From Natrialbaceae archaeon Tc-Br11_E2g1 (lineage in GTDB: Archaea > Halobacteriota > Halobacteria > Halobacteriales > Natrialbaceae): 19,761 nucleotides of DNA. The stretch's first letter is position 1. Every line of letters starts with the position of its first letter. Location of the stretch: the NCBI GenBank assembly GCA_001564255.1, contig LKNC01000014.1:1-19761 (forward strand), in the 5' to 3' direction. The notes under the pieces are model-generated. The model had not been told where the DNA came from, did not search any database, and saw only the letters and a list, made by a program, of their open reading frames with translations. This document shows positions 7,342 to 14,504 of this stretch, piece by piece. The position numbers and the translations under genes were made by a program.

Positions 7342-8082
7342 CTATTCGCGACGGTCCGGCCGTTCGGTCGCCCGCCGGAGCAATCCGAGGAAGGTGTTCA
7401 CCTCCCGTTCGGTCGGGTCCGCCCGCCCGTACACCCGGCGGATCATCCGCATCGTCTTCTCGCGTTTCCCTTCGGGGTGGTTGAGTTCCTCGAGCAGCCC
7501 CTCCCAGTTGTCATAGAGTCGCTCGAGGGCGGGTTCGGGGGCCCGCACGCGCTCGACGTCGGGGAGCTGGGTGTCCTCGAGGGCGAGATCGCGGAGTTCA
7601 TAGAGGGTAACGGTCGCGGCCTGGCCGAGGTTGAGGACGGGGTAGTCGGCGTTCGCCGGGATCGAACAGATCTCGTCGATCCGAGCGAGTTCCTCGTTCG
7701 TGAGCCCGACGCGTTCGCGGCCGAAGACGAGCGCGGTGGGACCCTCGACGGTGGGTAAGCGTTCGGCCAGATCGGCCGGCGTCGAGTACGGAAAACGGAC
7801 GTGGTTGCGGTCGTCCTCGTTCGTGACGGCGGTACAGCCGACCGTGTGGTAGGTCTCGAGGACGTGATCGAAGCTGACTTCTCGGGCGCTCGGGAGGACG
7901 TCTGCTCGCGCCTGGCCGGCGAAGCCGTAGGCCTCCCCGTCGGGGTCCAGTTCCGGGGGATCGACGAGCAGGAGCTCCGAGAAGCCGAAGTTCTTCATCG
8001 CTCGAGCGATTGTCCCGACGTTCCCCGGGGTCTTCGCGTCGACGACGACGACCGTCGGCGGCTCGCGTGTATCGTCGGTCAC
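7342..8082 (-). CDS. trmJ: SpoU/TrmH-family RNA 2'-O-methyltransferase, TrmJ-like
   Basis: A SPOUT-fold RNA ribose methyltransferase using S-adenosylmethionine. The 246-aa length matches bacterial TrmJ, which methylates the ribose of residue 32 in the tRNA anticodon loop. The three SpoU motifs are present: NVGTIARAMKNFG (21-33), LVFGRERVGL (118-127) and IPANADYPVLNLGQA (141-155), which build the knotted cofactor site and include the invariant Asn21 and Arg27. A helical C-terminal extension (about 160-246) follows, as in TrmJ. The start is a GTG at 8082, which leaves only 6 bp after the aminotransferase stop (8089), so the two are one operon. tRNA position 32 is the likely target by family; substrate specificity cannot be read from the sequence. 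Confidence 0.88.
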   Translation of the reverse strand: MTDDTREPPTVVVVDAKTPGNVGTIARAMKNFGFSELLLVDPPELDPDGEAYGFAGQARADVLPSAREVSFDHVLETYHTVGCTAVTNEDDRNHVRFPYSTPADLAERLPTVEGPTALVFGRERVGLTNEELARIDEICSIPANADYPVLNLGQAATVTLYELRDLALEDTQLPDVERVRAPEPALERLYDNWEGLLEELNHPEGKREKTMRMIRRVYGRADPTEREVNTFLGLLRRATERPDRRE

Positions 8083-8088
8083 GGTCGG

Positions 8089-9213
8089 CTACTCGCGTGT
8101 CACTCGAGTCGCCTCGGCGATGATCTCGAGGGCTCGTTTCAGCTCTTCGGTCCCGGTCGCATACGAGAGGCGGGCGGAGCCCGCGCCGTTCTCGCCGAAG
8201 GCGTCGCCGGGGACGACGACGACGCCGCGATCGAGGACTTCCGCACACCAGCCCTCGGGGACCTTCGGCATCGCGTAGAACGCCCCCTTCGGGGTTGGGA
8301 CCTCGAGGCCGGCGTCCTCGAGGCCGTCGAGAACGATGTCCCGACGCTCTTCGAACGCCTCGACCATCTCCTCGACGGGCTCGTGTGGACCCGTGAGGGC
8401 GGCTTCCGCGGCGTACTGGGCGGGCGCGCTCGCACACGCCTGGGCGTACTGGTGGACCCGGAGCATGCGTTCGATGCGACGGTTCGACCCGGTCACCCAG
8501 CCGAGTCGCCAGCCGGTCATCGAGTAGGTCTTCGAGCAGGCGCTGACGACGACGACGTTGTCGGTCTCGGCGAACTCGAGTGGCGAGCGGTGGGTCCCTT
8601 CGAAGACGATGTGCTCGTAGACCTCGTCGGAGAGACAGAGCACGTCGTGTTCGTCGGCGATGCGGGCGAACTCGCGCATGTCGTCCTCGCTCTGGACGGC
8701 ACCCGTCGGGTTCGCGGGGCTGTTGACGACGAAGACGGCGGTGTCGTCGGTGATCGCCTCCTCGACGGCCGCCGGATCCATCGTGAGGTCCTCACGGAGG
8801 GGGATCGGCTTCGGCGTCCCGCTTGCGATCCGGGTCAACGCGTCGTAGGAGACGAAGCCGGGATCCGGGAAGATCACCTCCTCACCCGGATCGACGTGGG
8901 CCTCTAAGACGAGATGAAGCGCCTCGCTGCCGCCGGCGGTGGCGACGACGTCCTCGGGGTCGACCTCGAGGCCGTAATCCCGGTCGTACTTCGCGCTGAT
9001 CGCCTCCCTGACCCCCATCGTTCCCTTGTTCGAGGTGTAGGCGTCGGTATCTCCGGCCTCGATCGCCTCGATCGCCGCCCGTCTGGCGTGGGCCGGCGTC
9101 GGGAAGTCCGGCTGACCGATACCGAGGTTGATCGCGTCCTCGCCTGCGGCCTCGAACACTTTTCGAATACCGCTGATCGACACCTGTTCGACCCTGTCTG
9201 CGAACTCCGTCAT
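8089..9213 (-). CDS. Pyridoxal-phosphate-dependent aminotransferase, class I/II
   Basis: Fold-type I aminotransferase (374 aa) of the aspartate/aromatic aminotransferase-like group, transferring an amino group between an amino acid and a 2-oxo acid in the cytoplasm. Visible hallmarks: INLGIGQPDF at the N-terminus (28-37), the NSPANPTG segment (164-171) with the cofactor-contacting Asn, SDEVYE (195-200) with the pyridine-nitrogen Asp196, the Schiff-base Lys228 in SKTYSMTGWRLG, and SARLSYATG near the C-terminus with the substrate-carboxylate Arg. The frame extends upstream to 9387 but that part is basic and unlike the family; the ATG at 9213 has a GTTATC box 27 bp upstream. It is first in an operon with trmJ. 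The amino-acid substrate is not determinable; similar haloarchaeal proteins are usually named only as aminotransferases. Confidence 0.93.
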   Translation of the reverse strand: MTEFADRVEQVSISGIRKVFEAAGEDAINLGIGQPDFPTPAHARRAAIEAIEAGDTDAYTSNKGTMGVREAISAKYDRDYGLEVDPEDVVATAGGSEALHLVLEAHVDPGEEVIFPDPGFVSYDALTRIASGTPKPIPLREDLTMDPAAVEEAITDDTAVFVVNSPANPTGAVQSEDDMREFARIADEHDVLCLSDEVYEHIVFEGTHRSPLEFAETDNVVVVSACSKTYSMTGWRLGWVTGSNRRIERMLRVHQYAQACASAPAQYAAEAALTGPHEPVEEMVEAFEERRDIVLDGLEDAGLEVPTPKGAFYAMPKVPEGWCAEVLDRGVVVVPGDAFGENGAGSARLSYATGTEELKRALEIIAEATRVTRE

Positions 9214-9237
9214 AGCTTGAACGCCGACCGCGACCCC

Positions 9238-9243
9238 GATAAC
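9238..9243 (-). promoter_or_regulatory. TATA-like box of the aminotransferase-trmJ operon
   Basis: GTTATC on the minus strand, centred 27 bp from the ATG at 9213, in the short divergent spacer (9214-9341) shared with the DUF6517-like gene. Position fits a leaderless transcript. Confidence 0.45.
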
Positions 9244-9307
9244 TCTTGATGAGTCGGTCGACGGTCGGTGACAGTGACAGTGTTCTGACCGTAACTGTTC
9301 GACCGGA

Positions 9308-9317
9308 AAGAATATGC
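9308..9317 (+). promoter_or_regulatory. TATA-like box of the DUF6517-like lipoprotein gene
   Basis: AAGAATATGC is centred about 29 bp upstream of the ATG at 9342, again leaderless spacing. It supports the ATG rather than the in-frame GTG at 9336 as start. Confidence 0.45.
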
Positions 9318-9341
9318 CCACACCGGCTCTGAGGGGTGGTA

Positions 9342-10004
9342 ATGAGATCGAGACGCTCCGTTCTCGCCGCCGCCGGCACTGGCGCACTCGCCCTTACCGC
9401 GGGCTGTGTCGACTTCGCGCTCGGGAACGCCCCCCTCGAGTTCGACGCCTCCCGCGTCGCGCCCACCGACGAGGCCCTCGAGGAAACCGGCTACACCGAA
9501 GACGAGGTAGACGAGAACGTAATCGAGGAGGAAGTCGACGTCGGCGTCACCCGGGAGGTCCGGGCGGGGTTTTGGGTCTCGACGTACACCAAAGCCGTCG
9601 ACGTCCAGACGATCGACGAGGACGGCGCGCTCTTCGGTGCCGTGTCGATGCCGAAAATCGAAATCCTCGGCGCGAGTTTCAACCCGCTGATGGAGATGGA
9701 CAGCGAGGAACTCCTCGGGGAACTCGGTGGCGAACTCGAGGGTGGGTACGGCGACGTCGGCGGCCTAGAGCGCGTCGAGGCGGTCAGCTCCGAAACGGAG
9801 GTTCTGGGGGACCAGCGGACGATCGACGTCTTCGAGGGAAGTGCCGACTTCGACGGCGAGGAACTCGACGTCGAACTGCTCGTCACGGCCTTTGACAACG
9901 GGGACGACTATCTCATCTTCCTCGGTGGCTATCCACAGCTGTTCCCCGACGAACGCGACAACGTCCGCGAACTGCTCGGGTCGGTCGAACACCCACTCGA
10001 GTGA
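9342..10004 (+). CDS. Haloarchaeal Tat lipoprotein, DUF6517-like
   Basis: A 220-aa lipoprotein with a short Tat signal (SRRSVLAAAG, residues 3-12) and lipobox LTAGC (Cys22). The mature part begins with a 'PLEFDASRVAPTDEALEETGY' type segment, continues with a beta-rich middle region, and ends with a domain (about 130-220) containing LLVTAFDNGDDYLIFLGGYP. From memory this pattern matches the haloarchaea-specific family DUF6517, which has no assigned function. The protein would sit on the outer membrane face. It is transcribed divergently from the aminotransferase and followed by the HTH_10 regulator gene 118 bp downstream, which has its own promoter. No catalytic residues are evident. The family name is recalled rather than searched. 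Confidence 0.85.
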   Translation: MRSRRSVLAAAGTGALALTAGCVDFALGNAPLEFDASRVAPTDEALEETGYTEDEVDENVIEEEVDVGVTREVRAGFWVSTYTKAVDVQTIDEDGALFGAVSMPKIEILGASFNPLMEMDSEELLGELGGELEGGYGDVGGLERVEAVSSETEVLGDQRTIDVFEGSADFDGEELDVELLVTAFDNGDDYLIFLGGYPQLFPDERDNVRELLGSVEHPLE

Positions 10005-10083
10005 GTAAACCGACGATTGAGCCTCGTACTTTCTATAAACCGGTTCCGGATCCCGGGACTGACGTTCCCAGATTCGGAGAATC

Positions 10084-10109
10084 CGCCCGCATTTATATGC
10101 AAGCGGGCG
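10084..10109 (+). promoter_or_regulatory. TATA box enclosed in a 7-bp inverted repeat
   Basis: TTTATAT at 10092-10098 is centred 28 bp upstream of the regulator's ATG at 10123 and is the clearest TATA box in the window. It lies within the 12-bp spacer of a perfect inverted repeat, CGCCCGC at 10084-10090 and GCGGGCG at 10103-10109. The arrangement would let a dimeric regulator cover the promoter; autoregulation by the HTH protein is a natural guess but unproven. Confidence 0.6.
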
Positions 10110-10122
10110 ACGATTCACTGGT

Positions 10123-10761
10123 ATGGCCGCCGAATCGATCGAATCACCGGACATTTCCGATGAACCGACCCCGCTGCGTGTCGTCCTCGAGATCGAACCG
10201 CCAGCGGACGTCTCCTGTCCCGTCGTGAATCGGACTCCCGACGCGTCCTCGATCACCCAGACGCTCACGTCGGCTACCGAGGAGCAGACCTGTCAGAACG
10301 AAGTGATGGTCGTCGACGGAACGACGCCACGGACCGAGTACCTCTCGACGACCGTCGACTCCTCGTGTGTCTGTGCGACGCTCAGCCAGTTCGAGTGTGT
10401 CTACGACCTCGAGGGCGTCCAGGACGGCTCGCTCCGGATCGCCATCTCCGTTCTCGACCGGACGCTCCTCGGTGAGATCGTGTCGGCGCTCGGAGAGACC
10501 GGCGCGACCGTCGACGTCCGCCGGATCTCACGGGTGAACCGAAGCGAGACGATGGAACTCGATACGACGGAGATTACCGACAAACAGCGCGAGGCCGTCG
10601 AACTCGCGGTCGAACTCGGCTACTACGACCGTCCGCGGGACGCGGACCTTCAGGAGCTGGCGGACCGCTTGGGTATCTCCAAGTCCGCAGTCTCCCAGCG
10701 GCTCAACGCCGTCGAGTCGACGCTCGTCCAGTCTCTCGTCTCCAGTTGCGGGAACGCGTAG
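10123..10761 (+). CDS. HTH_10 (Bat-type) transcriptional regulator with N-terminal cysteines
   Basis: A 212-aa cytoplasmic regulator. The C-terminal part (about 152-206) is the bacterio-opsin-activator HTH domain: KQREAVELAVELGYYDRPRD followed by LQELADRLGISKSAVSQRLNAVES, the recognition-helix region. The N-terminal half (1-145) has no named domain I can identify but carries five cysteines at 32, 57, 82, 84 and 92, including a CVC pair followed by Cys92 (C-x-C-x7-C). That is many for a haloarchaeal protein and suggests metal or redox sensing. The start ATG is fixed by a TATA box 28 bp upstream. It ends 242 bp from the convergent korB gene. The regulatory target is unknown; DNA-binding function is secure, the sensing role is inference. 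Confidence 0.9.
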   Translation: MAAESIESPDISDEPTPLRVVLEIEPPADVSCPVVNRTPDASSITQTLTSATEEQTCQNEVMVVDGTTPRTEYLSTTVDSSCVCATLSQFECVYDLEGVQDGSLRIAISVLDRTLLGEIVSALGETGATVDVRRISRVNRSETMELDTTEITDKQREAVELAVELGYYDRPRDADLQELADRLGISKSAVSQRLNAVESTLVQSLVSSCGNA

Positions 10762-10858
10762 CTCCCCGAGTTCTCCCGTACTCATCAAAATCGAGATGGT
10801 CGGCTCGACCATCGCGTGACTCCACCACGACCCCATCGTCCCGGGTGGCTCGCCCCCA

Positions 10859-10896
10859 TGCAGGTACACCCGGAACGCCACGTTCCCTGCACGTGG
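10859..10896. repeat. Overlapping small inverted repeats downstream of the HTH_10 gene
   Basis: GGAACG (10872-10877) and CGTTCC (10881-10886) form a 6-bp stem with a 3-nt loop, extended by TGCAG (10859-10863) and CTGCA (10887-10891) across an 8-nt bulge. An alternative pairing joins CCACGT (10878-10883) and ACGTGG (10891-10896). The 242-bp convergent gap (10762-11003) holds nothing else I can identify. It could be a transcript 3'-end structure; no strong T-run follows. Confidence 0.35.
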
Positions 10897-11003
10897 ACGG
10901 TTCGGGCGATACCGCCTGAGAGTTGTGCTGTATATTACAGTCTCTCGTATCGGGGTGTCTCCAGTTCCCGACGATCCGTCCGAAAGACGGTCTCAAGGAA
11001 AGA

Positions 11004-11867
11004 CTAGTAGAACTCGCGGACGAGGTCCATCGCGTCTTCCGGTGCGCCCGCGGGAATGTCGGACATGTCCTCGGTGAGACCGTGTTGGTCACGGTAAGGG
11101 ACGGAGTTCTCGTCCTGATAGATGACGCCCTGGTATTCCTTATCGGCGTCGAGGATGACCGTTTTCGCCGCCTCGTAGTCGGTCGGATCGTGGCCGTCCT
11201 CTTTCAGGTCGACTAAGCTGTCACGGAAGTAGTCGTAGGTGTCGACGTCGTTGAAGGTGACACACGGCGAGTAGACGTTGACGAAGCCAAAGCCGTCGTG
11301 TTCGATCGCCTCCTGGATGATCTCCTGGTGGCGGAGGGCGTCGGAGCTAAACGACTGGGCGATGAACGTCGCCCCCGAGGCGAGCGCGAGCGCGTGGGGG
11401 TTGACCGGGGGCTGTTTTGGCCCCTCGGGCGTCGTCGAGGTTTCGAAGTCCGAGCGGGAGGTCGGGGAGGCCTGCCCCTTCGTCAGCCCGTAGATGCGGT
11501 TGTCCATGACGATGTAGGTCATATCGACGTTCCGGCGGACGGCGTGGACGAAGTGGCCGGCACCGATCGAGAAGCCGTCGCCGTCGCCGCCGGCGACCAT
11601 TACCTCGATGTCGGGCCGGGAGAGTTTGACCCCGGTGCCGACGGGTAGTGCCCGGCCGTGGACCCCGTGGAGTGCGTAGCTGTGCATGTAGGTCCCGATT
11701 TTGCCGGAACAGCCGATGCCAGCGACGACGAACGTGTTGTCCGGGTCGTTGCCGGTCTCGGCGAGTGCTTTCATCATGCCGTTCATCGTGCCGAAGTCCC
11801 CACAGCCGGGACACCACGTGGGCTGTTTGTCGGACTTGAAGTCGGTGAATCGTACGTCTGAGCTCAT
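11004..11867 (-). CDS. korB: 2-oxoacid:ferredoxin oxidoreductase, beta subunit (probably 2-oxoglutarate)
   Basis: Catalytic beta subunit (287 aa) of the haloarchaeal CoA-dependent 2-oxoacid:ferredoxin oxidoreductase, which decarboxylates a 2-oxoacid to the acyl-CoA and reduces ferredoxin, in place of an NAD-linked dehydrogenase complex. It binds thiamine pyrophosphate through GDGDG (94-98) and the downstream Asn123 (MDNRIYGLTKGQ), and one [4Fe-4S] cluster through Cys19 and Cys22 (WCPGCG), Cys53 (GIGCSG) and Cys202 (SPCVTF). Its start codon overlaps the korA stop in an ATGA arrangement (11864-11867), indicating translational coupling. From memory the haloarchaeal 2-oxoglutarate enzyme has a beta subunit near this length, while pyruvate-specific PorB is somewhat longer, hence the Kor assignment. 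Substrate is inferred. Confidence 0.9.
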   Translation of the reverse strand: MSSDVRFTDFKSDKQPTWCPGCGDFGTMNGMMKALAETGNDPDNTFVVAGIGCSGKIGTYMHSYALHGVHGRALPVGTGVKLSRPDIEVMVAGGDGDGFSIGAGHFVHAVRRNVDMTYIVMDNRIYGLTKGQASPTSRSDFETSTTPEGPKQPPVNPHALALASGATFIAQSFSSDALRHQEIIQEAIEHDGFGFVNVYSPCVTFNDVDTYDYFRDSLVDLKEDGHDPTDYEAAKTVILDADKEYQGVIYQDENSVPYRDQHGLTEDMSDIPAGAPEDAMDLVREFY

Positions 11868-13615
11868 GCTGGAACCTCCTCGGTGAGTTTCGCTTTGATC
11901 TCTTCGGCGAGTTCGTCCGCGTTGAAGCGAACACCGGTGTACTTGTTTATGCGTTTGACACGGGTAAGCGTGTCGTGTTCGAGCAAGTCCGCGAACTGGC
12001 CGTTGGCGTTACACTCGACGACGATGACGTCCTCGGCCGCTTCGAACTCCGCTGTGAGGTCCGGGCGCGGGTGGATGTAGGGGACCGATAGGACGCGGAG
12101 GTCGACACCCTCTTTCTCGAGGGAGTCGAGGGCTTCGATCAGTGCGCCCTCGTTTGAACCCCACGAGACGACGAGCGCGTCGGCATCCGCGTCACCGAAC
12201 TCCCGGTAGTCGAACTCCTCGCGCTCACGTGCGGTCTCTACCTTGCGGTTTCGTTTGTCGACCTGCTGGACACGGACCTCCGTGTCCTCGGTACGACGAC
12301 CGATTTCGTCGTGTTCCAGGCCGGTAGACATGTGTGCACCGTCGGCTATCCCGGGGATCGCACGCGGGCTGACGCCGTCTTCCGTGTCGGCGTGCGCCCG
12401 GAACCGGCCCTGGTCGTCGAGCCACTCCTCGACGTCGCCCTCGTCGACGAGTTTCCCACGGTCCACCTCGACGGCGTCCATGTCGAACGTCTCCGGGGGG
12501 AACGTCTGCTCGGTGACCGACATTGCCAGATCCGAAACGAGGAAGACGGGGGTCTGGTACTTCTCTGCGAGATTGAAGGCCTCGATGGTCTTCCAGAAAC
12601 ACTCGTCGATCGAGGTCGGTGCGACGACGAACCGCGGAACTTCGCCGTGGCCGCCGTAGAGGGCCATGTTGAGGTCGCCCTGTTCCTGTTTGGTCGGCAT
12701 CCCCGTCGAGGGGCCCGAGCGCATGACGTCGGTGATGACCAGCGGCGTCTCGCTGGCCGCGACCAGACCGAACGTTTCGGTCATCAGATCGATCCCGGCA
12801 CCCGAGGTCGCGGTCATCGCCCGGGCGCCCGCACGGGCACTGCCGAGGGCCATGTTGATCGCCGAGAGCTCGTCTTCGGCCTGGACGACGTGGCCGCCGT
12901 ACTCTTCGATGCGCCCGGTCAGATACTCCATGATCGACGTCGCGGGCGTGATCGGGTAACCGGCGTAGAACCGACAGCCAGCGACGAGCGCGCCCATGCC
13001 AAGCGCCTCGTTGCCGTTGAGCAGAACGTAATCGTTGTCCGTCGTCTCGAGGTCGTACCCGAGTCCGAGGTCGTAGTTGTCCTCGACGTACTTCTCGCCG
13101 AGACGCGCCGCCTCTTTGTTGTTCTCGACGATCTTCGAGCCTTTGCCGCCGAAGCGTTTCTCGAGTGCCTCATCGAGGTACTCGACGTCGAAACCGGTGA
13201 TCGCACACGCGGCACCGAGTGCGACGATGTTTCGCATGATCGCCCCACCTGCGTCCTCCGCGAGGGACTTGAGGGGAACGTCGACGCCGGTCACGTACTC
13301 CGGAACGTCGGCGTCCCAGGAGCGTTCGCCGTCGTAGATGATCGCACTGCCGTCGTGGAGTTCGTCGGTGTTCTCGTCGATAGTTCGCTGGGTCAACGCC
13401 ACCAGGATGTCGAGTCGGTCGACGACGCTCTGTACCTCGTCGACGGACGTCCGAATCTTGTAAGCGGTGTACCCACCACGGATCCGTGACGCGAAGTCTT
13501 TCGACGTGAATACGTGTCGTCCGGCCCGTGACAGTGCCTGGGCGAAGATTTTGCCCGTGGAGTCGATACCGTCGCCGGCCTCGCCTCCGATTGCCCAGTT
13601 GAGGTCCTCAGCCAT
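11864..13615 (-). CDS. korA: 2-oxoacid:ferredoxin oxidoreductase, alpha subunit (fused gamma-alpha)
   Basis: Large subunit (583 aa) partnering KorB. The N-terminal gamma domain (about 1-185) begins with AIGGEAGDGIDSTGK (8-22) and SRIRGG (43-48); the alpha domain (about 195-583) has the family signature YPITPAT (220-226), the glutamates after VVQAEDE, and RAMTATSGAGIDLMTE (265-280), which place and activate the thiamine cofactor. No separate delta ferredoxin-like subunit is encoded nearby, which is normal for the two-subunit haloarchaeal enzymes. The ATG at 13615 has a TTTTCA element about 29 bp upstream. The gene is divergent from a ferredoxin-reductase-like flavoprotein. Whether the substrate is 2-oxoglutarate or pyruvate cannot be proven here; lengths favour 2-oxoglutarate. 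Confidence 0.92.
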   Translation of the reverse strand: MAEDLNWAIGGEAGDGIDSTGKIFAQALSRAGRHVFTSKDFASRIRGGYTAYKIRTSVDEVQSVVDRLDILVALTQRTIDENTDELHDGSAIIYDGERSWDADVPEYVTGVDVPLKSLAEDAGGAIMRNIVALGAACAITGFDVEYLDEALEKRFGGKGSKIVENNKEAARLGEKYVEDNYDLGLGYDLETTDNDYVLLNGNEALGMGALVAGCRFYAGYPITPATSIMEYLTGRIEEYGGHVVQAEDELSAINMALGSARAGARAMTATSGAGIDLMTETFGLVAASETPLVITDVMRSGPSTGMPTKQEQGDLNMALYGGHGEVPRFVVAPTSIDECFWKTIEAFNLAEKYQTPVFLVSDLAMSVTEQTFPPETFDMDAVEVDRGKLVDEGDVEEWLDDQGRFRAHADTEDGVSPRAIPGIADGAHMSTGLEHDEIGRRTEDTEVRVQQVDKRNRKVETAREREEFDYREFGDADADALVVSWGSNEGALIEALDSLEKEGVDLRVLSVPYIHPRPDLTAEFEAAEDVIVVECNANGQFADLLEHDTLTRVKRINKYTGVRFNADELAEEIKAKLTEEVPA

Positions 13616-13641
13616 ATCATGGCGAACTTGCCCGCCACAAA

Positions 13642-13647
13642 TGAAAA
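13642..13647 (-). promoter_or_regulatory. TATA-like box of korAB
   Basis: TTTTCA on the minus strand, centred about 29 bp upstream of the korA ATG (13615). The 168-bp divergent spacer (13616-13783) is locally AT-rich around 13685-13740. Confidence 0.4.
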
Positions 13648-13754
13648 GGCTTCTGAAAACCCGCCTAAACCCCGCTTATCGGCCGATATTTACAATCGAC
13701 GTACTCAAAAAATCATGATCTATATCCCGGGATTTTCAGCCTCGAGAGCAACGG

Positions 13755-13760
13755 CTTTTT
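13755..13760 (+). promoter_or_regulatory. TATA-like box of the flavoprotein gene
   Basis: CTTTTT centred about 26 bp upstream of the ATG at 13784, consistent with a leaderless transcript and with rejecting the upstream in-frame extension. Confidence 0.4.
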
Positions 13761-13783
13761 GCGTGCCGGGCAAACTCGTCGGT

Positions 13784-14419
13784 ATGGATCACACCGCTAC
13801 CGTCCAGTCGGTCGAAGACGTCGGTCCGGATACCGTCGCCCTCGAGTTCGAGACCCCCCCGGCGTTCGACGCCGACCCCGGACAGTTCGTCGCCCTCACA
13901 GTCGAGTTCGACGGTGAGGAGGTCAAACGCTTCTATACGCTCTCTTCGCCCTCGGTCGGTGAGACCTTCGAGATCACCGTCGGCGTCGACCCCGAGGGGG
14001 ACCTCTCCCCGTGGCTCGCCGATCGTGACCCCGGTGACACCGTCCCCATGGACGGCCCCTTCGGTGCGATCGCCTACGAGGCCGACGGTGACGTCGTCGC
14101 GGTCGCCGGCGGGCCCGGGATCGGCCCCGCGGTCGCCATCGCCGAGGCTGCCCGCGAGGCCGACCACGAGGCCACGGTGATCTACCAAGACGACGAGCCA
14201 GCACACCGCGAGCGCCTCGAGGCGCTCGGCTCCTCGGGCGCGGACGTGACGATCGTCGACGACGATGACGAGGACGGACTCGCCGACGCGGTCGGTATGG
14301 CCCTCGAGGACGGCCAGGTCTACGCCTTCGGCTTCGAGGAGTTCGTCCACGCGGTCACGGACGCGATCGAAGCGGCCGGCGGCGATCCCGACGAGGCGCT
14401 GATCGAGAACTTCGGGTGA
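13784..14419 (+). CDS. Ferredoxin reductase-like FAD/NAD(P)-binding oxidoreductase
   Basis: A 211-aa cytoplasmic flavoprotein of the ferredoxin-NADP reductase superfamily. The FAD-binding beta-barrel (about 1-98) has the flavin motif RFYTLSS (49-55); the nucleotide-binding domain (about 102-211) starts with AVAGGPGIGPA (106-116). In the usual position of the CGP motif near the nicotinamide the protein reads AFGFEEF (181-187), so the conserved Cys is missing; the whole protein contains no cysteine. It ends in ENFG. The reading frame opens upstream to 13619, but the ATG at 13784 is set by the T-rich box 26 bp before it. Divergent orientation from korAB suggests, without proving, a role in moving electrons between ferredoxin and NAD(P). 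Reaction partner unknown. Confidence 0.87.
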   Translation: MDHTATVQSVEDVGPDTVALEFETPPAFDADPGQFVALTVEFDGEEVKRFYTLSSPSVGETFEITVGVDPEGDLSPWLADRDPGDTVPMDGPFGAIAYEADGDVVAVAGGPGIGPAVAIAEAAREADHEATVIYQDDEPAHRERLEALGSSGADVTIVDDDDEDGLADAVGMALEDGQVYAFGFEEFVHAVTDAIEAAGGDPDEALIENFG

Positions 14420-14447
14420 CTCCCCGTCTGAAGACGGTTCGGGAGTC
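14418..14447. terminator. Strong hairpin at the flavoprotein stop, possible bidirectional terminator
   Basis: Outer arms GACTCCC (14418-14424) and GGGAGTC (14441-14447) pair perfectly, continued by CGTCT (14425-14429) with AGACG (14432-14436), giving 12 bp of stem with a 2-nt loop and a 4-nt bulge at 14437-14440. It begins on the last bases of the stop codon and lies between convergent genes. No U-run follows, so termination is inferred from position and stability. Confidence 0.5.
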
Positions 14448-14460
14448 GGGACGTCGACGG

Positions 14461-14478
14461 AGTCGGCGTCGACCGACT
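14461..14478. repeat. Second hairpin in the flavoprotein-metG junction
   Basis: AGTCGG (14461-14466) and CCGACT (14473-14478) form a 6-bp stem around CGTCGA. A third, weaker pair, AACGG (14484-14488) with CCGTT (14502-14506), reaches the metG stop codon. Together with the first hairpin they fill the 85-bp convergent spacer. Confidence 0.4.
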
Positions 14479-14504
14479 GCTAGAACGGCGAGCGAAGCGA
14501 ACCG

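Noticed and set aside
7801..8907. Plus-strand open frame (368 codons) opposite trmJ and the aminotransferase
   Set aside because: It spans two genuine genes and their junction; those genes carry catalytic motifs.
12311..13489. Plus-strand open frame (392 codons) inside korA
   Set aside because: Shadow of korA, whose gamma-alpha domain signatures are on the other strand.
11004..13615. Pyruvate:ferredoxin oxidoreductase (porAB) as the identity of the oxidoreductase
   Set aside because: Not excluded, but the subunit lengths (583 and 287 aa) fit the haloarchaeal 2-oxoglutarate enzyme better; substrate left as probable.
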